Shown here: positions 28,655 to 37,737 of the stretch, piece after piece
How positions within the stretch are numbered: the first letter of the stretch is position 1
Layout: the number at the start of each line of letters is the position of its first letter
Assembly (NCBI RefSeq): GCF_003987335.1
Contig: NZ_PIPK01000005.1
Span: 124,001-188,000 of the forward strand
Direction of reading: 5' to 3'
Source: Aliidiomarina maris
GTDB lineage: Bacteria > Pseudomonadota > Gammaproteobacteria > Enterobacterales > Alteromonadaceae
DNA length: 64,000 bases
Position numbers and translations under genes: made by a program
Notes under the pieces: generated by a model
Told to the model about the DNA's origin: nothing
The model's input: only the letters and a program-made list of their open reading frames with translations
Database searches by the model: none

Positions 28655-30697
28655 ATGAATCAAGCTGAACAAGCAAGTAATCCATTATTAACCGACTTTT
28701 TGTATCCGCCCTTTAGTCAAATCAAACCTGAGCATATTCAGCCCGCCCTTGAGCAAGCGCTGAGAGAGAGCCGTGAGTTGATTGAACGCCTAAGCGCACA
28801 GGCTCATCCTACTTGGGCGTCTTTGGTCGCTCCTTTAGAGGCTGCAGACGACAAAATTAGTCGTATTTGGTCGCCGGTATCGCATATGAATGCGGTGGTC
28901 AGCCAAGACGCTTTGCGAGAGGCGCACGACAATTGCCTGGCATTATTATCCGAATACTCGACTTGGGTAGGCCAGCACGAGGGGCTATATGCCGCCTACC
29001 AAGCGCTGAAAGACAGTACCGAATTTGCCCAGCTTAACCAAGCCCAGCAACGGGTGATTACCGATACACTGCGTGATTTTGAACTCAGTGGCGTCGCACT
29101 AAACGCCAGTGATAAAGCGCGTTATGGAGAGATCCAGAGCCAATTGTCAGAACTGGGGTCACGTTTTAGTAACCAGTTGTTAGACGCCACCCAAGCATTC
29201 GTGAAGCATGTGACAGACGTCAGTGAATTGTCTGGCTTACCTGACAGCGCATTACAAGCAGCAGCGGCTGAAGCCAAAGAGCGTGAGCTTGAGGGATACG
29301 TGTTTACCCTTGATATTCCAAGCTATCTGCCGGTGATGATGTACGCGGATAACCGTAAATTACGTGAAGAGATGTATCACGCCTTTACCACGCGGGCATC
29401 TGATCAAGGGCCAAATGCTGGCGAGTACGATAACAGCGAGGTGATGCAGCAAACCTTAGCGCTGCGCCATGAGCTAGCCAGCTTACTGGGTTTTGAAAAC
29501 TACGCGGAGCTGTCGCTGGCAACTAAAATGGCGCAGTCGCCAGACCAAGTCTTGGGTTTTCTAAATGACCTAGCCGCGCGTTCGTTGCCTGCAGCAAAAG
29601 ACGACATGCAGCAGTTAACCGAATTTGCGCAGCAGCAAGGTGTGGATACGCTACAGGCTTGGGATTTGGCCTATTACGGTGAGCAGCTAAAGCAGCAAAC
29701 CTATGCGATTTCTGACGAAGCACTGCGCCCTTACTTCCCAGAGCAACAGGTCGTGAGTGGCCTGTTTGAAGTGGCTAAGCGCTTATTCGGTGTTCGTATT
29801 GAGGCGCAGCAAGATATCGACACTTGGCATCCTCAAGTGCGGGTGTTTAACATCTATGATGCCGACAATACCCATCGCGCGAGTTTTTACCTGGATTTAT
29901 ACGCCCGCGGTAAAAAGCGCGGCGGTGCCTGGATGGCGGAGTGTGCAGTGCGCCGACGTTTAGACGATGGGTCATTACAAATTCCCATCGCGTATTTAAC
30001 CTGCAACTTTAACAAGCCAGTGGGTGACCAACCTGCATTATTCACCCATGACGAGGTGATCACTTTGTTCCATGAATTTGGACATGGTCTGCATCATATG
30101 TTGACGCAAGTTGAGGTCGCTGGGGTGTCTGGTATTAACGGGGTTGCCTGGGACGCGGTTGAATTACCCAGTCAATTCTTGGAGAACTGGTGCTGGGAGA
30201 CTGAAGCCTTAGCATTTATTTCCCGTCATTATCAAAGTGGTGACCCGCTCCCAGCGGATATGTTGGAGCGTATGCTTGCAGCACGAAACTACCAATCAGC
30301 CATGCAAATGGTGCGTCAGCTTGAGTTTTCGTTATTCGATATGCGCATCCACATGGCGCCCGATGTAGATATTCAACAGACCTTGAACCAAGTTCGCGAG
30401 CAAGTTGCAGTGGTGAATCCGCCGAGCTATAACCGGTTCCAGCATAGCTTTGGGCATATTTTTGCAGGTGGCTATGCTGCTGGCTATTACAGCTACAAAT
30501 GGGCTGAAGTTTTGTCTGCGGATGCTTTCGCACGCTTTGAAGAAGAAGGCATATTCAACCCGCAAGTCGGACAAGACTTTTTACACGCTATTCTGGAGCG
30601 CGGCGGTAGCGATGATGCGATGGCGCTATTTACTGAGTTTCGTGGTCGTGAACCGGATATTCAAGCGCTGTTGCGCCATAGTGGTATCGCGGCTTAG
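28655..30697 (+). CDS. prlC: Oligopeptidase A (M3 zinc peptidase)
   Basis: A 680-residue cytoplasmic thimet-type peptidase degrading short peptides, including cleaved signal peptides. The zinc site is TLFHEFGHGLHHML near residue 470, with the third ligand in GVAWDAVELPSQFLENW near residue 500. The C-terminal block FGHIFAGGYAAGYYSYKWAEVLSADAF (in parts) is typical. The stop overlaps the end of the convergent DUF2970 gene by 4 bases. The first 100 residues show the usual helical domain (PLLTDFLYPPFSQIKPEHIQP). Confidence 0.96.
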   Translation: MNQAEQASNPLLTDFLYPPFSQIKPEHIQPALEQALRESRELIERLSAQAHPTWASLVAPLEAADDKISRIWSPVSHMNAVVSQDALREAHDNCLALLSEYSTWVGQHEGLYAAYQALKDSTEFAQLNQAQQRVITDTLRDFELSGVALNASDKARYGEIQSQLSELGSRFSNQLLDATQAFVKHVTDVSELSGLPDSALQAAAAEAKERELEGYVFTLDIPSYLPVMMYADNRKLREEMYHAFTTRASDQGPNAGEYDNSEVMQQTLALRHELASLLGFENYAELSLATKMAQSPDQVLGFLNDLAARSLPAAKDDMQQLTEFAQQQGVDTLQAWDLAYYGEQLKQQTYAISDEALRPYFPEQQVVSGLFEVAKRLFGVRIEAQQDIDTWHPQVRVFNIYDADNTHRASFYLDLYARGKKRGGAWMAECAVRRRLDDGSLQIPIAYLTCNFNKPVGDQPALFTHDEVITLFHEFGHGLHHMLTQVEVAGVSGINGVAWDAVELPSQFLENWCWETEALAFISRHYQSGDPLPADMLERMLAARNYQSAMQMVRQLEFSLFDMRIHMAPDVDIQQTLNQVREQVAVVNPPSYNRFQHSFGHIFAGGYAAGYYSYKWAEVLSADAFARFEEEGIFNPQVGQDFLHAILERGGSDDAMALFTEFRGREPDIQALLRHSGIAA

Positions 30698-30906
30698 GCC
30701 GCGATAAACAGCATCAAGCGCACGGCTAACGCGATAAGCACGACAAAGAGCACAATGAAAATGATACCAATCACAATATAAGGGATTGGGTTTCCTTGGG
30801 TAAAGTCTCTGGCGCGTGCTTTTTCACTTTGCACACCGAATAACGCAGCGAGTACACTGAAGCAAATTTGCCAAAACGTGGGTCTCGACGAATGGACGTG
30901 TTTCAC
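30694..30906 (-). CDS. DUF2970 small membrane protein
   Basis: A 70-residue protein with one or two membrane segments: FWQICFSVLAALFGVQSEKARARDF followed by PIPYIVIGIIFIVLFVVLIAL (quoted in parts), the DUF2970 signature. The start is GTG at 30906, with CGAGG about ten bases upstream, only 4 bases after the stop of the preceding gene. The same frame is open further upstream but there encodes unrelated sequence inside that gene. Function unknown; DUF2970 proteins are common in proteobacteria. Confidence 0.75.
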   Translation of the reverse strand: MKHVHSSRPTFWQICFSVLAALFGVQSEKARARDFTQGNPIPYIVIGIIFIVLFVVLIALAVRLMLFIAA

Positions 30907-30910
30907 GCAG

Positions 30911-31273
30911 TTAAAAACCTCGGGTGCTTGGGCTCTGGTGACCTGACGCAGGCTGCGTCGCGTGGTCGCGCTTACCAGCAAATAAGAACTCTAAAACGTC
31001 TAAGTAATGAAAGCTAAATGCGCGGCGCTGACTGGGCTGCTGGCTGGCCTTTTTAGGGGCTGCAGCCGTTGCGCCAGGCGCGGCAATTTGTTCGCTTGTT
31101 GCAGGGTGAGTGAGTGCAGGTAAATGAGGTGCCGCGTCGACAGTGTTTGCTGTCATGTCAGCGGCTGAAGTCGTGGTGGCCGATGTAAGATATGCTGTCA
31201 ATAGCCCACCAATCAGCATTGCGGTGAGCGCAAGCGCAACCAAGATACCGCCATATGTTTTAACGAATGACAT
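30911..31273 (-). CDS. Small single-pass membrane protein of unknown function
   Basis: A 120-residue protein with one N-terminal hydrophobic helix (GGILVALALTAMLIGGLL) followed by an Ala/Thr/Pro-rich region and a basic, Ser/His-rich tail. No family is recognised. It would be anchored in the inner membrane with the rest in the periplasm or, in the opposite orientation, the cytoplasm. It is the first gene of a two-gene unit with DUF2970. Confidence 0.5.
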   Translation of the reverse strand: MSFVKTYGGILVALALTAMLIGGLLTAYLTSATTTSAADMTANTVDAAPHLPALTHPATSEQIAAPGATAAAPKKASQQPSQRRAFSFHYLDVLEFLFAGKRDHATQPASGHQSPSTRGF

Positions 31274-31445
31274 GAAACTGACCTCAACTCTTCCTTTTGA
31301 CTGGCTAATCTATCACCAATGTAACAGGAAATCTACATTGTTGTACGCTATCGCTGGTATTAACAACAGGTGATTACACGGCTATTGCTTGCTAAACTAA
31401 TGCCGAACTATCGCCGAATGTCTCCAACCAGTGGAAGAGTGACCG

Positions 31446-32126
31446 ATGCAAGCACGTGATTATTGGATAGCACCCTCAATTTTGTCAGCCGACTTTGCTC
31501 GCTTGGGTGAGGAAGTTGATACGGTTTTAGCGGCAGGCGCCGATGTCATTCACTTTGACGTGATGGATAATCACTTTGTCCCCAATTTAACCATCGGGCC
31601 TATGGTATGTGAGGCCTTGCGCAAGCACGGTGTCACCGCGCCCATCGACGTCCATTTAATGGTTGAACCTGTGGACCGTATCGTGCCTGATTTTGCCAAA
31701 GCGGGGGCGTCGATGATTACCTTTCACCCTGAAGCATCGACGCATATTGACCGCACCTTACAGCTGATTCAGGACCACGGTTGCCAAGCTGGATTAGTAT
31801 TCAACCCGGCCACGCCACTGCACTTTTTAGATTATGTGATGGATAAAGTAGACATTATTTTGCTGATGTCGGTGAATCCAGGCTTTGGCGGGCAGTCTTT
31901 TATCCCAGCCACTTTAGATAAGATTCGCGAAGTCAGAAAACGCATTGACGTCAGCGGCCGACCCATTCGTTTAGAGGTCGATGGTGGGGTTAAAGTCGAT
32001 AATATCAAAGAAATCGCCCGCGCAGGTGCCGATATGTTCGTCGCGGGCTCAGCCATATTCAATCAGCCCAATTACCAGCAAGTCATTGCCGACATGCGTG
32101 CTGAACTGAGCGATATTCATAGCTAA
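31446..32126 (+). CDS. rpe: Ribulose-phosphate 3-epimerase
   Basis: A 226-residue TIM-barrel enzyme interconverting ribulose-5-phosphate and xylulose-5-phosphate in the pentose phosphate pathway. Motifs are [59 protein letters not shown] and [12 protein letters not shown], with both catalytic Asp residues and the metal-binding His. Next comes trpS after 51 bases. The phosphoglycolate phosphatase gene gph, which often sits between them, is absent. Confidence 0.97.
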   Translation: MQARDYWIAPSILSADFARLGEEVDTVLAAGADVIHFDVMDNHFVPNLTIGPMVCEALRKHGVTAPIDVHLMVEPVDRIVPDFAKAGASMITFHPEASTHIDRTLQLIQDHGCQAGLVFNPATPLHFLDYVMDKVDIILLMSVNPGFGGQSFIPATLDKIREVRKRIDVSGRPIRLEVDGGVKVDNIKEIARAGADMFVAGSAIFNQPNYQQVIADMRAELSDIHS

Positions 32127-32177
32127 ACAACGCACTCCATGCGTCGTTGAAAAGTATCAGAAACAAGGGAAGACCCG

Positions 32178-33185
32178 ATGACCAAACCTGTAGTATTAAG
32201 CGGATGCCAACCGTCAGGGCAGCTAACCATAGGCAATTATATGGGCGCGCTGCGCCAGTGGGTGACGATGCAGGACACCCATGACTGTAAGTTTATGTTA
32301 GTTGACCTGCATGCGATTACCGTGCGCCCAGATCCAGCGGCACTGCGTGAAGCGACCTTAAACGGTTTGGCTCTGTATGTGGCTTGTGGGCTCGACCCGC
32401 AACGCAGCACCTTGTTCTTACAATCCCATGTACCAGAGCATTCGCAGTTGGCTTGGGTGTTAAATTGCTATACCCAAATGGGCGAACTGAACCGCATGAC
32501 CCAGTACAAGGACAAGAGTGCGAAGAGTGAAGCCAATATGAATGCCGGCTTGTTTACCTACCCGGTACTTATGGCTGCAGATATCTTGCTGTACAACGCC
32601 AACCAGGTGCCTGTGGGTAATGATCAGAAGCAGCATTTAGAGTTAGCGCGTGATATTGCCACCCGCTTTAATAATGTATTCGGCGACACCTTCGTAGTAC
32701 CTGACCCGTTTATTCCGGAGCATGGTGCGCGCATCATGAGCCTGCAAGATCCAACCAAAAAAATGTCGAAGTCGGATGATAACCAAAACAACTTTATTGG
32801 TTTACTGGAAGACCCGAAGAAGGTGGCGAAAAAGATCAAGCGCGCGGTGACCGATTCAGACGAGCAAGCGCGGATTTACTTTGACCCTGAGCAAAAGGCA
32901 GGGGTGTCGAACTTACTGACGTTGTTGTCTGGCGCAACAGGGCGGTCTATTGAATCCTTAGTGCCTGAATACGAAGGCAAGATGTATGGGCACTTAAAAG
33001 GTGATGTCGCCGATGCTGTGGTCGCTTTGCTTGAGCCAATTCAGGCGCGCTATCACGCGCTGCGTGAAGATCAAGCTGCACTCGATGTGATTATGCAAGC
33101 CGGCGCTGAAAAGGCACGTGAGGCGGCAGCGCATACTCTGCAGCGAGTCTATGACACCGTTGGCTTTGTTGGCTTACCGAAATAA
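32178..33185 (+). CDS. trpS: Tryptophanyl-tRNA synthetase
   Basis: A 335-residue class I aminoacyl-tRNA synthetase charging tRNA-Trp. The HIGH-type motif is [14 protein letters not shown] near residue 11 and the KMSKS motif is KKMSKSDDN near residue 195. The tryptophan-pocket region [24 protein letters not shown] is present (in parts: [13 protein letters not shown]). Length is normal. It follows rpe on the same strand and its stop is 3 bases from the stop of the convergent TlpA gene. Confidence 0.97.
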   Translation: MTKPVVLSGCQPSGQLTIGNYMGALRQWVTMQDTHDCKFMLVDLHAITVRPDPAALREATLNGLALYVACGLDPQRSTLFLQSHVPEHSQLAWVLNCYTQMGELNRMTQYKDKSAKSEANMNAGLFTYPVLMAADILLYNANQVPVGNDQKQHLELARDIATRFNNVFGDTFVVPDPFIPEHGARIMSLQDPTKKMSKSDDNQNNFIGLLEDPKKVAKKIKRAVTDSDEQARIYFDPEQKAGVSNLLTLLSGATGRSIESLVPEYEGKMYGHLKGDVADAVVALLEPIQARYHALREDQAALDVIMQAGAEKAREAAAHTLQRVYDTVGFVGLPK

Positions 33186-33188
33186 GCC

Positions 33189-34034
33189 TTAGTTTAATTG
33201 GCGCACGGCGCGCTCCAGCGTCGCTGCGCTAAACTCACCTATATGGGCATAGCTAATCTGCCCATCACTATCAATAAATAATGTGGTCGGTAGTGCGCTT
33301 GAGCCTATTGCTCGACCAAATTCCGCATTCGGGTCGAGTAGTACATGTGGTAGCTCAAGACCCTGACTGGATAGAAAGTCGCGTACCTGCTGACTGCTTT
33401 CGCCTTGATTCACTGCAACAACATGGACATTCGGATAGCGCGTTGCGGCGTCTTCCAGCAGTGGCATTTCGCGCACACACGGTGGGCACCAGCTAGCCCA
33501 TAAGTTGATGATCACTGGCTGGCCCAAGTACGCGTCAGCAAGGTTTACTGGCTGGTTTGATGCCGACTCGGACTGTAATTGCACAAGTTCAATGGCGGGC
33601 AACCCTGCATGCGCGTGTTGTGCGCTATACCATTGGCCGGCGCTATAGATTACTACTGCTCCGATAAGTGCACTAGGAATCACGGCAAACGCTGCACGCG
33701 GTATCTGCGTATGTTGTTGACGTAACTTCGCCAGTAAGCGCGTCTCGCGCAGGCTCCAGAGTATTCCTGCGACCACCCCAGCCCACAGTTCAAAGCCGCC
33801 GTCGCGTAAGTTGATTATTTGCCACGGAGCGGCTACATACATATCGACATATTTGATTACAAAAACAGCACGCGCACTTAGCAAACCCACCGCTATAATA
33901 CGAAGCACTGCATCACCTAAAGCAACTTGTGTGCGGCGACCAAGTAGCCAAGCGATGAGTAAGGCAATAAGGCTGGCTGCGATAAAAATCAAATGCGATG
34001 TAGCAAAGGCGAAAGGCCCAATGGTGGTTGACAT
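33189..34034 (-). CDS. TlpA-like thioredoxin fused to an Lgt-like membrane domain
   Basis: A 281-residue two-part protein. Residues 1-135 form about four membrane helices resembling the start of prolipoprotein diacylglyceryl transferase (GPFAFATSHLIFIAASLIALL in parts, RAVFVIKYVDMYVAAPWQIINLRDGGFELWAG in parts). Residues 160-281 are a TlpA/ResA-type thioredoxin domain with the redox site WASWCPPCVREMP (WCPPC at 182-186) and a cis-Pro SALPTTLFID. The thioredoxin part would face the periplasm as a membrane-tethered thiol reductase. The membrane part is too short to be a working Lgt and probably acts as an anchor. Confidence 0.8.
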   Translation of the reverse strand: MSTTIGPFAFATSHLIFIAASLIALLIAWLLGRRTQVALGDAVLRIIAVGLLSARAVFVIKYVDMYVAAPWQIINLRDGGFELWAGVVAGILWSLRETRLLAKLRQQHTQIPRAAFAVIPSALIGAVVIYSAGQWYSAQHAHAGLPAIELVQLQSESASNQPVNLADAYLGQPVIINLWASWCPPCVREMPLLEDAATRYPNVHVVAVNQGESSQQVRDFLSSQGLELPHVLLDPNAEFGRAIGSSALPTTLFIDSDGQISYAHIGEFSAATLERAVRQLN

Positions 34035-34094
34035 ACGCTTGGCTCCGACGCCGATGATAAAAAGAATGATCCCAATTTAACTGAGGAATATGAA

Positions 34095-34955
34095 ATGAAC
34101 ATGATGCGGATATTTCAAGGCGCATTGTTAAGCACTTTGCTGATGGTCAGTTCGGCGCATGCGTCGCTACTTTGGAAGATTTCGGGCAATGACTTAGAGC
34201 AACCGTCTTACCTGTTTGGCACCATCCATTTGATTTGTGGCCAAGACTTTTACATGGACGAGCGCATTGAGCAAGCCTTTGCCAGCACAGATGCGCTGGT
34301 GATGGAGCTCGATATGAGTGCAGCGCAAACGATGATGCGTCTGCAACAGCTCATGGTGAGCCCAACGGGTCCTTACCTGCAAGACCATTTAAGTGAAGAG
34401 CAACTGGCTGAAGTCGATGCTTACTTTGTCGATAACTTTGGCGCAGGGGTTGCTCAGCTTGGGGTGCTTAAACCAATGGCGTTAAGCTCGATGGTGATGG
34501 TCGCTGGTTTACCTTGTACCGACATTAAGTCATATGAGCTGGAATTTGCGCAAATGGCTGAAGCTCACGACATGTCAGTGATGGAGCTTGAAAGTGTTGA
34601 GTTCCAAATGGGTATTTTCGATGATATCCCAGTCGCCGAGCAAGTAGGCTGGTTGTATGAAGCGATTAGCAATGAAGAGCAAGCTCAAAGTATGCTGCGT
34701 GAGATGAAACAAACATACTTACGCGAAGACCTCGACGCATTGATGGATATTATGCAGCAAGACCCGCAATTTGCTGACCATATGGATGTGCTGCTAGATC
34801 AGCGTAACCAAAACTGGATTGCACCAATTCGTGACATGGTGCATGAACAAAGCGTGTTTATTGCCGTTGGTGCGGGTCATTTACCAGGCGAGCAAGGGGT
34901 TATTCAGTTGCTCCAACAAGCGGGCTACCAGGTTGAACCTATCACCCGCCAGTAA
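34095..34955 (+). CDS. TraB/GumN family protein
   Basis: A 286-residue exported protein: signal peptide MRIFQGALLSTLLMVSSAHA, then SYLFGTIHLICGQDFYMDE near residue 38, and near the C-terminus SVFIAVGAGHLPGEQGVIQLLQQAGYQVEPI (in parts: VGAGHLPGEQGVI). The GTxH and GxxH motifs with conserved Glu residues define the TraB/GumN superfamily, thought to be metal-dependent hydrolases of the Tiki type. The precise substrate is unknown. It is divergent from the TlpA fusion gene, with 60 bases between. Confidence 0.88.
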   Translation: MNMMRIFQGALLSTLLMVSSAHASLLWKISGNDLEQPSYLFGTIHLICGQDFYMDERIEQAFASTDALVMELDMSAAQTMMRLQQLMVSPTGPYLQDHLSEEQLAEVDAYFVDNFGAGVAQLGVLKPMALSSMVMVAGLPCTDIKSYELEFAQMAEAHDMSVMELESVEFQMGIFDDIPVAEQVGWLYEAISNEEQAQSMLREMKQTYLREDLDALMDIMQQDPQFADHMDVLLDQRNQNWIAPIRDMVHEQSVFIAVGAGHLPGEQGVIQLLQQAGYQVEPITRQ

Positions 34956-34963
34956 GTTCGCCA

Positions 34964-35842
34964 TTACAATTGGTTAATGGGTAGCTTTAAGTAAACTTTG
35001 CCGTCGGCGTCTGCTGGCGGCATTTTCCCTCCACGAATATTGACCTGAATCGACGGCAAAATCAGGCGTGGCATCTCTAATGATGCATCGCGCTTATCGC
35101 GCATTGCCACAAACTCTTCTTCGCTGACGCCGTCACGCACGTGAATATTGCTTTCACGTTGCTGCGCCACGCTGGTTAAGTATTCATGACCACGGCCTTC
35201 TTTAGGATAGTCGTGGCAAATGTAGATTTTAGTCTGTGCAGGCAATGCCAACAGCTTTTTAATTGAGCGGAATAATGTGGTTGAGCTTCCACCTGGAAAG
35301 TCACAACGCGCCGTGCCAACGTCAGGCATAAATAGCGTATCACCCACAAACAGTGCTTGGCCGTTGATCAGATAAGCCAAGTCGGCTGGCGTATGACCTG
35401 GGGTGTGAATCACTTCAAAGTGTAAGTCGCCCACAGTAAAGGTTTCACCGTCACTGAATAAATGGTCAAAGTCGGCGCCATTGGGTAAAAACTCTTTTTC
35501 CAGATTAAACACGTCTTTGAAAATTTTCTGCACGCCGCGAATATGCTCTCCTATCCCGACTTTGGCACCTAACTGGTCGCGCAAAAAGGGTGCAGCCGAG
35601 AGATGATCGGCATGGGCATGGGTTTCCAGAATCCATGCGATAGTAAGCTTTTCTTCATGCACAAAATTGACAATATTTTGCGCACTGTGGGTATGAGTGC
35701 GACCAGATTTGTAATCAAAGTCGAGCACTGGGTCAATGATCACGCCCTGACGTGCTTGCTCGTCAAACACCACATAACTAAAAGTTTCACTGTCTTGGTC
35801 CAAAAATGCTTTTACTTTTGGGCTAGCAAGTTGCGCGTTCAT
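34964..35842 (-). CDS. Metallo-beta-lactamase-fold persulfide dioxygenase-like enzyme
   Basis: A 292-residue protein of the ETHE1/Blh type. The metal motif ILETHAHADHLSAAPFL is near residue 72, with IHTPGHTPADLAYLI and LFVGDTLFMPDVGTARCDFPGG downstream (the latter in the ETHE1/Blh pattern) and YICHDYPKEGRGHEYLTS supplying the last His. Such enzymes oxidise glutathione persulfide to sulfite, detoxifying sulfide. No BigR-type repressor or rhodanese gene is adjacent. The AT-rich region upstream (35873-35890) may hold its promoter. Confidence 0.85.
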   Translation of the reverse strand: MNAQLASPKVKAFLDQDSETFSYVVFDEQARQGVIIDPVLDFDYKSGRTHTHSAQNIVNFVHEEKLTIAWILETHAHADHLSAAPFLRDQLGAKVGIGEHIRGVQKIFKDVFNLEKEFLPNGADFDHLFSDGETFTVGDLHFEVIHTPGHTPADLAYLINGQALFVGDTLFMPDVGTARCDFPGGSSTTLFRSIKKLLALPAQTKIYICHDYPKEGRGHEYLTSVAQQRESNIHVRDGVSEEEFVAMRDKRDASLEMPRLILPSIQVNIRGGKMPPADADGKVYLKLPINQL

Positions 35843-36282
35843 AACGGCCTCCGTAGCTGCATTAAATTTAGGTTATATATATATTCTTTTTTGTTATCCT
35901 TCAAGTTGACAGGCTAAAATCAAAGCGATTAACTTGATAGAGGTCATCGAAGCACGCTAGATTTTAAGCGTCGAGTTTTACACCTCGCGACGCTGTACTA
36001 GGCTTATCGGTGGTAGATGGAGCTGGGTATGGCGGCCATAAACGTGATAAATTGCTCCGATGAGTCAGATTTTTTAATGCGGTAAAGTGCCGCAATTTAG
36101 CACTGACATTAGAATGCCAAGATTAAGGCAACATTAAATAGGCACTGGATAGCTTGGTTATGCCGTCCACTGGATATTTTTCAATAGAAAAACTAATCAG
36201 TGCAAGATTTTATATCCAGTGTGGCTTGCGCTAGCTTTGGATAGTATATGCGCAGGTATCTCGGCTTACGAAGGAGTAGCTG
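35843..36282 (+). promoter_or_regulatory. Long leader region of the cytochrome bd operon with repeated CACTGGATA boxes
   Basis: The 440 bases between the dioxygenase-like gene and cydA hold no gene that I can see. CACTGGATA occurs at 36143-36151 and 36168-36176, and inverted (TATCCAGTG) at 36213-36221; the last two form an inverted repeat around an AT-rich spacer. A GCGTCG/CGACGC stem lies at 35968-35993. No clear FNR or ArcA site was found by eye. The boxes are candidate operator half-sites for cydA. Confidence 0.4.
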
Positions 36283-37737
36283 ATGGAACTAGATCCACTC
36301 TTACTGTCGCGAATTCAGTTCGCGTTTGTTGTGTCATTTCACGCCATTTTTCCTGTTTTCACTATAGGCCTCGCGTCTTATATCGCCTGCCTTGAAGGTA
36401 TTTACTATAAAACAGGTAATAAAGATTGGGAGCGTCTCTCAAAGTTCTGGATTCAAGTCTTTGCTGTTGTATTCGGCATGGGCGTGGTATCCGGAATAGT
36501 GATGGCATTTCAGTTCGGCACCAACTGGAGTAACTTTGCTTATACCGCGGCCAACTTCTTAGGCCCAGTTTTAAGTTACGAAGTGGTCACTGCGTTTTTC
36601 CTGGAAGCTGCGTTCTTAGGGGTTCTGCTGTTTGGTCGCGATAAAGTACCCCAAGGTATCCATTTCTTCTCAGCCTGCATGGTGGCGATTGGTACCTTTA
36701 TTTCGTCATTCTGGATTTTGTCAGCGAACAGTTGGATGCACACGCCGCAGGGTTTCGAGTTCCGTGACGGCCTAGTTTACGTGACCAGCTGGTCGGAAGC
36801 GATTTTCAACCCATCATTAGCACCACGCTTTTTCCATATGGCAATCGCGTCATTCTTGACCGGTGGGTTTGTCGTGGCAGGTGTTAGTGCATGGTATTTA
36901 TTGCGCAAGCGCGACGTGGAACTGCACCGCAAAGCGTTATCTATGACGCTCTGGCTACTGTTAATTCTGGCCCCGACTCAAGCGGTGGTTGGTGATTTGC
37001 ACGGCCTAAATACGCTTGAGCATCAGCCTATGAAAGTAGCGGCGATGGAGGGTAACTGGGAAACCAGTGAAGGCGTTCCATTATTGCTGTTTGCCATACC
37101 CGATCAAGAAAACCAGACGAACCGCTTCGAAGTGGCGATACCTAAACTTGCAAGTTTCATTTTAACCCACGATTGGGACGGTGAAGTGCCTGGTTTGAAT
37201 GAAGTGGCGCCAGAAGAGCAGCCACCGGTGGCCATTGTGTTCTGGGCGTTCCGAGTCATGGTCGGCATTGGTTTGCTGATGATATTAGTTGCCTTTACTG
37301 GCTTAGTGCTGCGCCGCAAACAGGCTTACGCACATACGCCTTGGTTCTTAAATACATTGCGTTACATGGCGGTGACCCCGTTTATCGCCGTACTCGCAGG
37401 TTGGTTTGTGACTGAAATTGGGCGCGCGCCCTGGTTAATCTATGGCGAATTTACCCACGCTGAGGGGTTAACACCGTCACTGACTGGGGGCATGGCGCTG
37501 TTTACCTTAATTGGCTACATCTTGGTGTATGCAGCTATTTTTGGGGCGGGCTTGTATTACCTCATGCGCGTGTTACGCACGGGCGCTGAGCAACGTACGT
37601 ACGGCTACGACAAAGCAGGCAAACGTCCGAAACGGCCACTTTCAATCGCCGATGCGGATTGGGAAGAAGACGCCGATGAAGAGAGCAAGTGGAATACCAC
37701 TGCCCAAGATAAAGCTGAGGAACAAGGAGCACGCTAA
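36283..37737 (+). CDS. cydA: Cytochrome bd-type quinol oxidase subunit I (short CioA-like form)
   Basis: A 484-residue subunit carrying the heme b558, b595 and d sites of a quinol oxidase that reduces O2 to water. Present are FHAIFPVFTIGLA (heme ligand His near 20), the quinol-site region and GWFVTEIGRAPWLIYGEF near residue 380. It is about 40 residues shorter than E. coli CydA, with the deficit in the quinol loop, matching the CioA type that is often cyanide-tolerant. AAGGAG precedes the ATG. It overlaps cydB by one base (TAATG). Confidence 0.93.
   Translation: MELDPLLLSRIQFAFVVSFHAIFPVFTIGLASYIACLEGIYYKTGNKDWERLSKFWIQVFAVVFGMGVVSGIVMAFQFGTNWSNFAYTAANFLGPVLSYEVVTAFFLEAAFLGVLLFGRDKVPQGIHFFSACMVAIGTFISSFWILSANSWMHTPQGFEFRDGLVYVTSWSEAIFNPSLAPRFFHMAIASFLTGGFVVAGVSAWYLLRKRDVELHRKALSMTLWLLLILAPTQAVVGDLHGLNTLEHQPMKVAAMEGNWETSEGVPLLLFAIPDQENQTNRFEVAIPKLASFILTHDWDGEVPGLNEVAPEEQPPVAIVFWAFRVMVGIGLLMILVAFTGLVLRRKQAYAHTPWFLNTLRYMAVTPFIAVLAGWFVTEIGRAPWLIYGEFTHAEGLTPSLTGGMALFTLIGYILVYAAIFGAGLYYLMRVLRTGAEQRTYGYDKAGKRPKRPLSIADADWEEDADEESKWNTTAQDKAEEQGAR

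Noticed and set aside
30694-31273. An apparent frameshifted single gene
   Set aside because: There are two genes in tandem: the first stops at 30911 and a GTG with CGAGG upstream opens DUF2970 at 30906.
35843-36282. FNR site (TTGAT-N4-ATCAA) ahead of cydA
   Set aside because: Only isolated half-site-like stretches were found, none with the right partner and spacing.
36283-37737. Truncated cydA
   Set aside because: The shortness is in the quinol loop and matches the CioA type; both ends and the conserved blocks are present.
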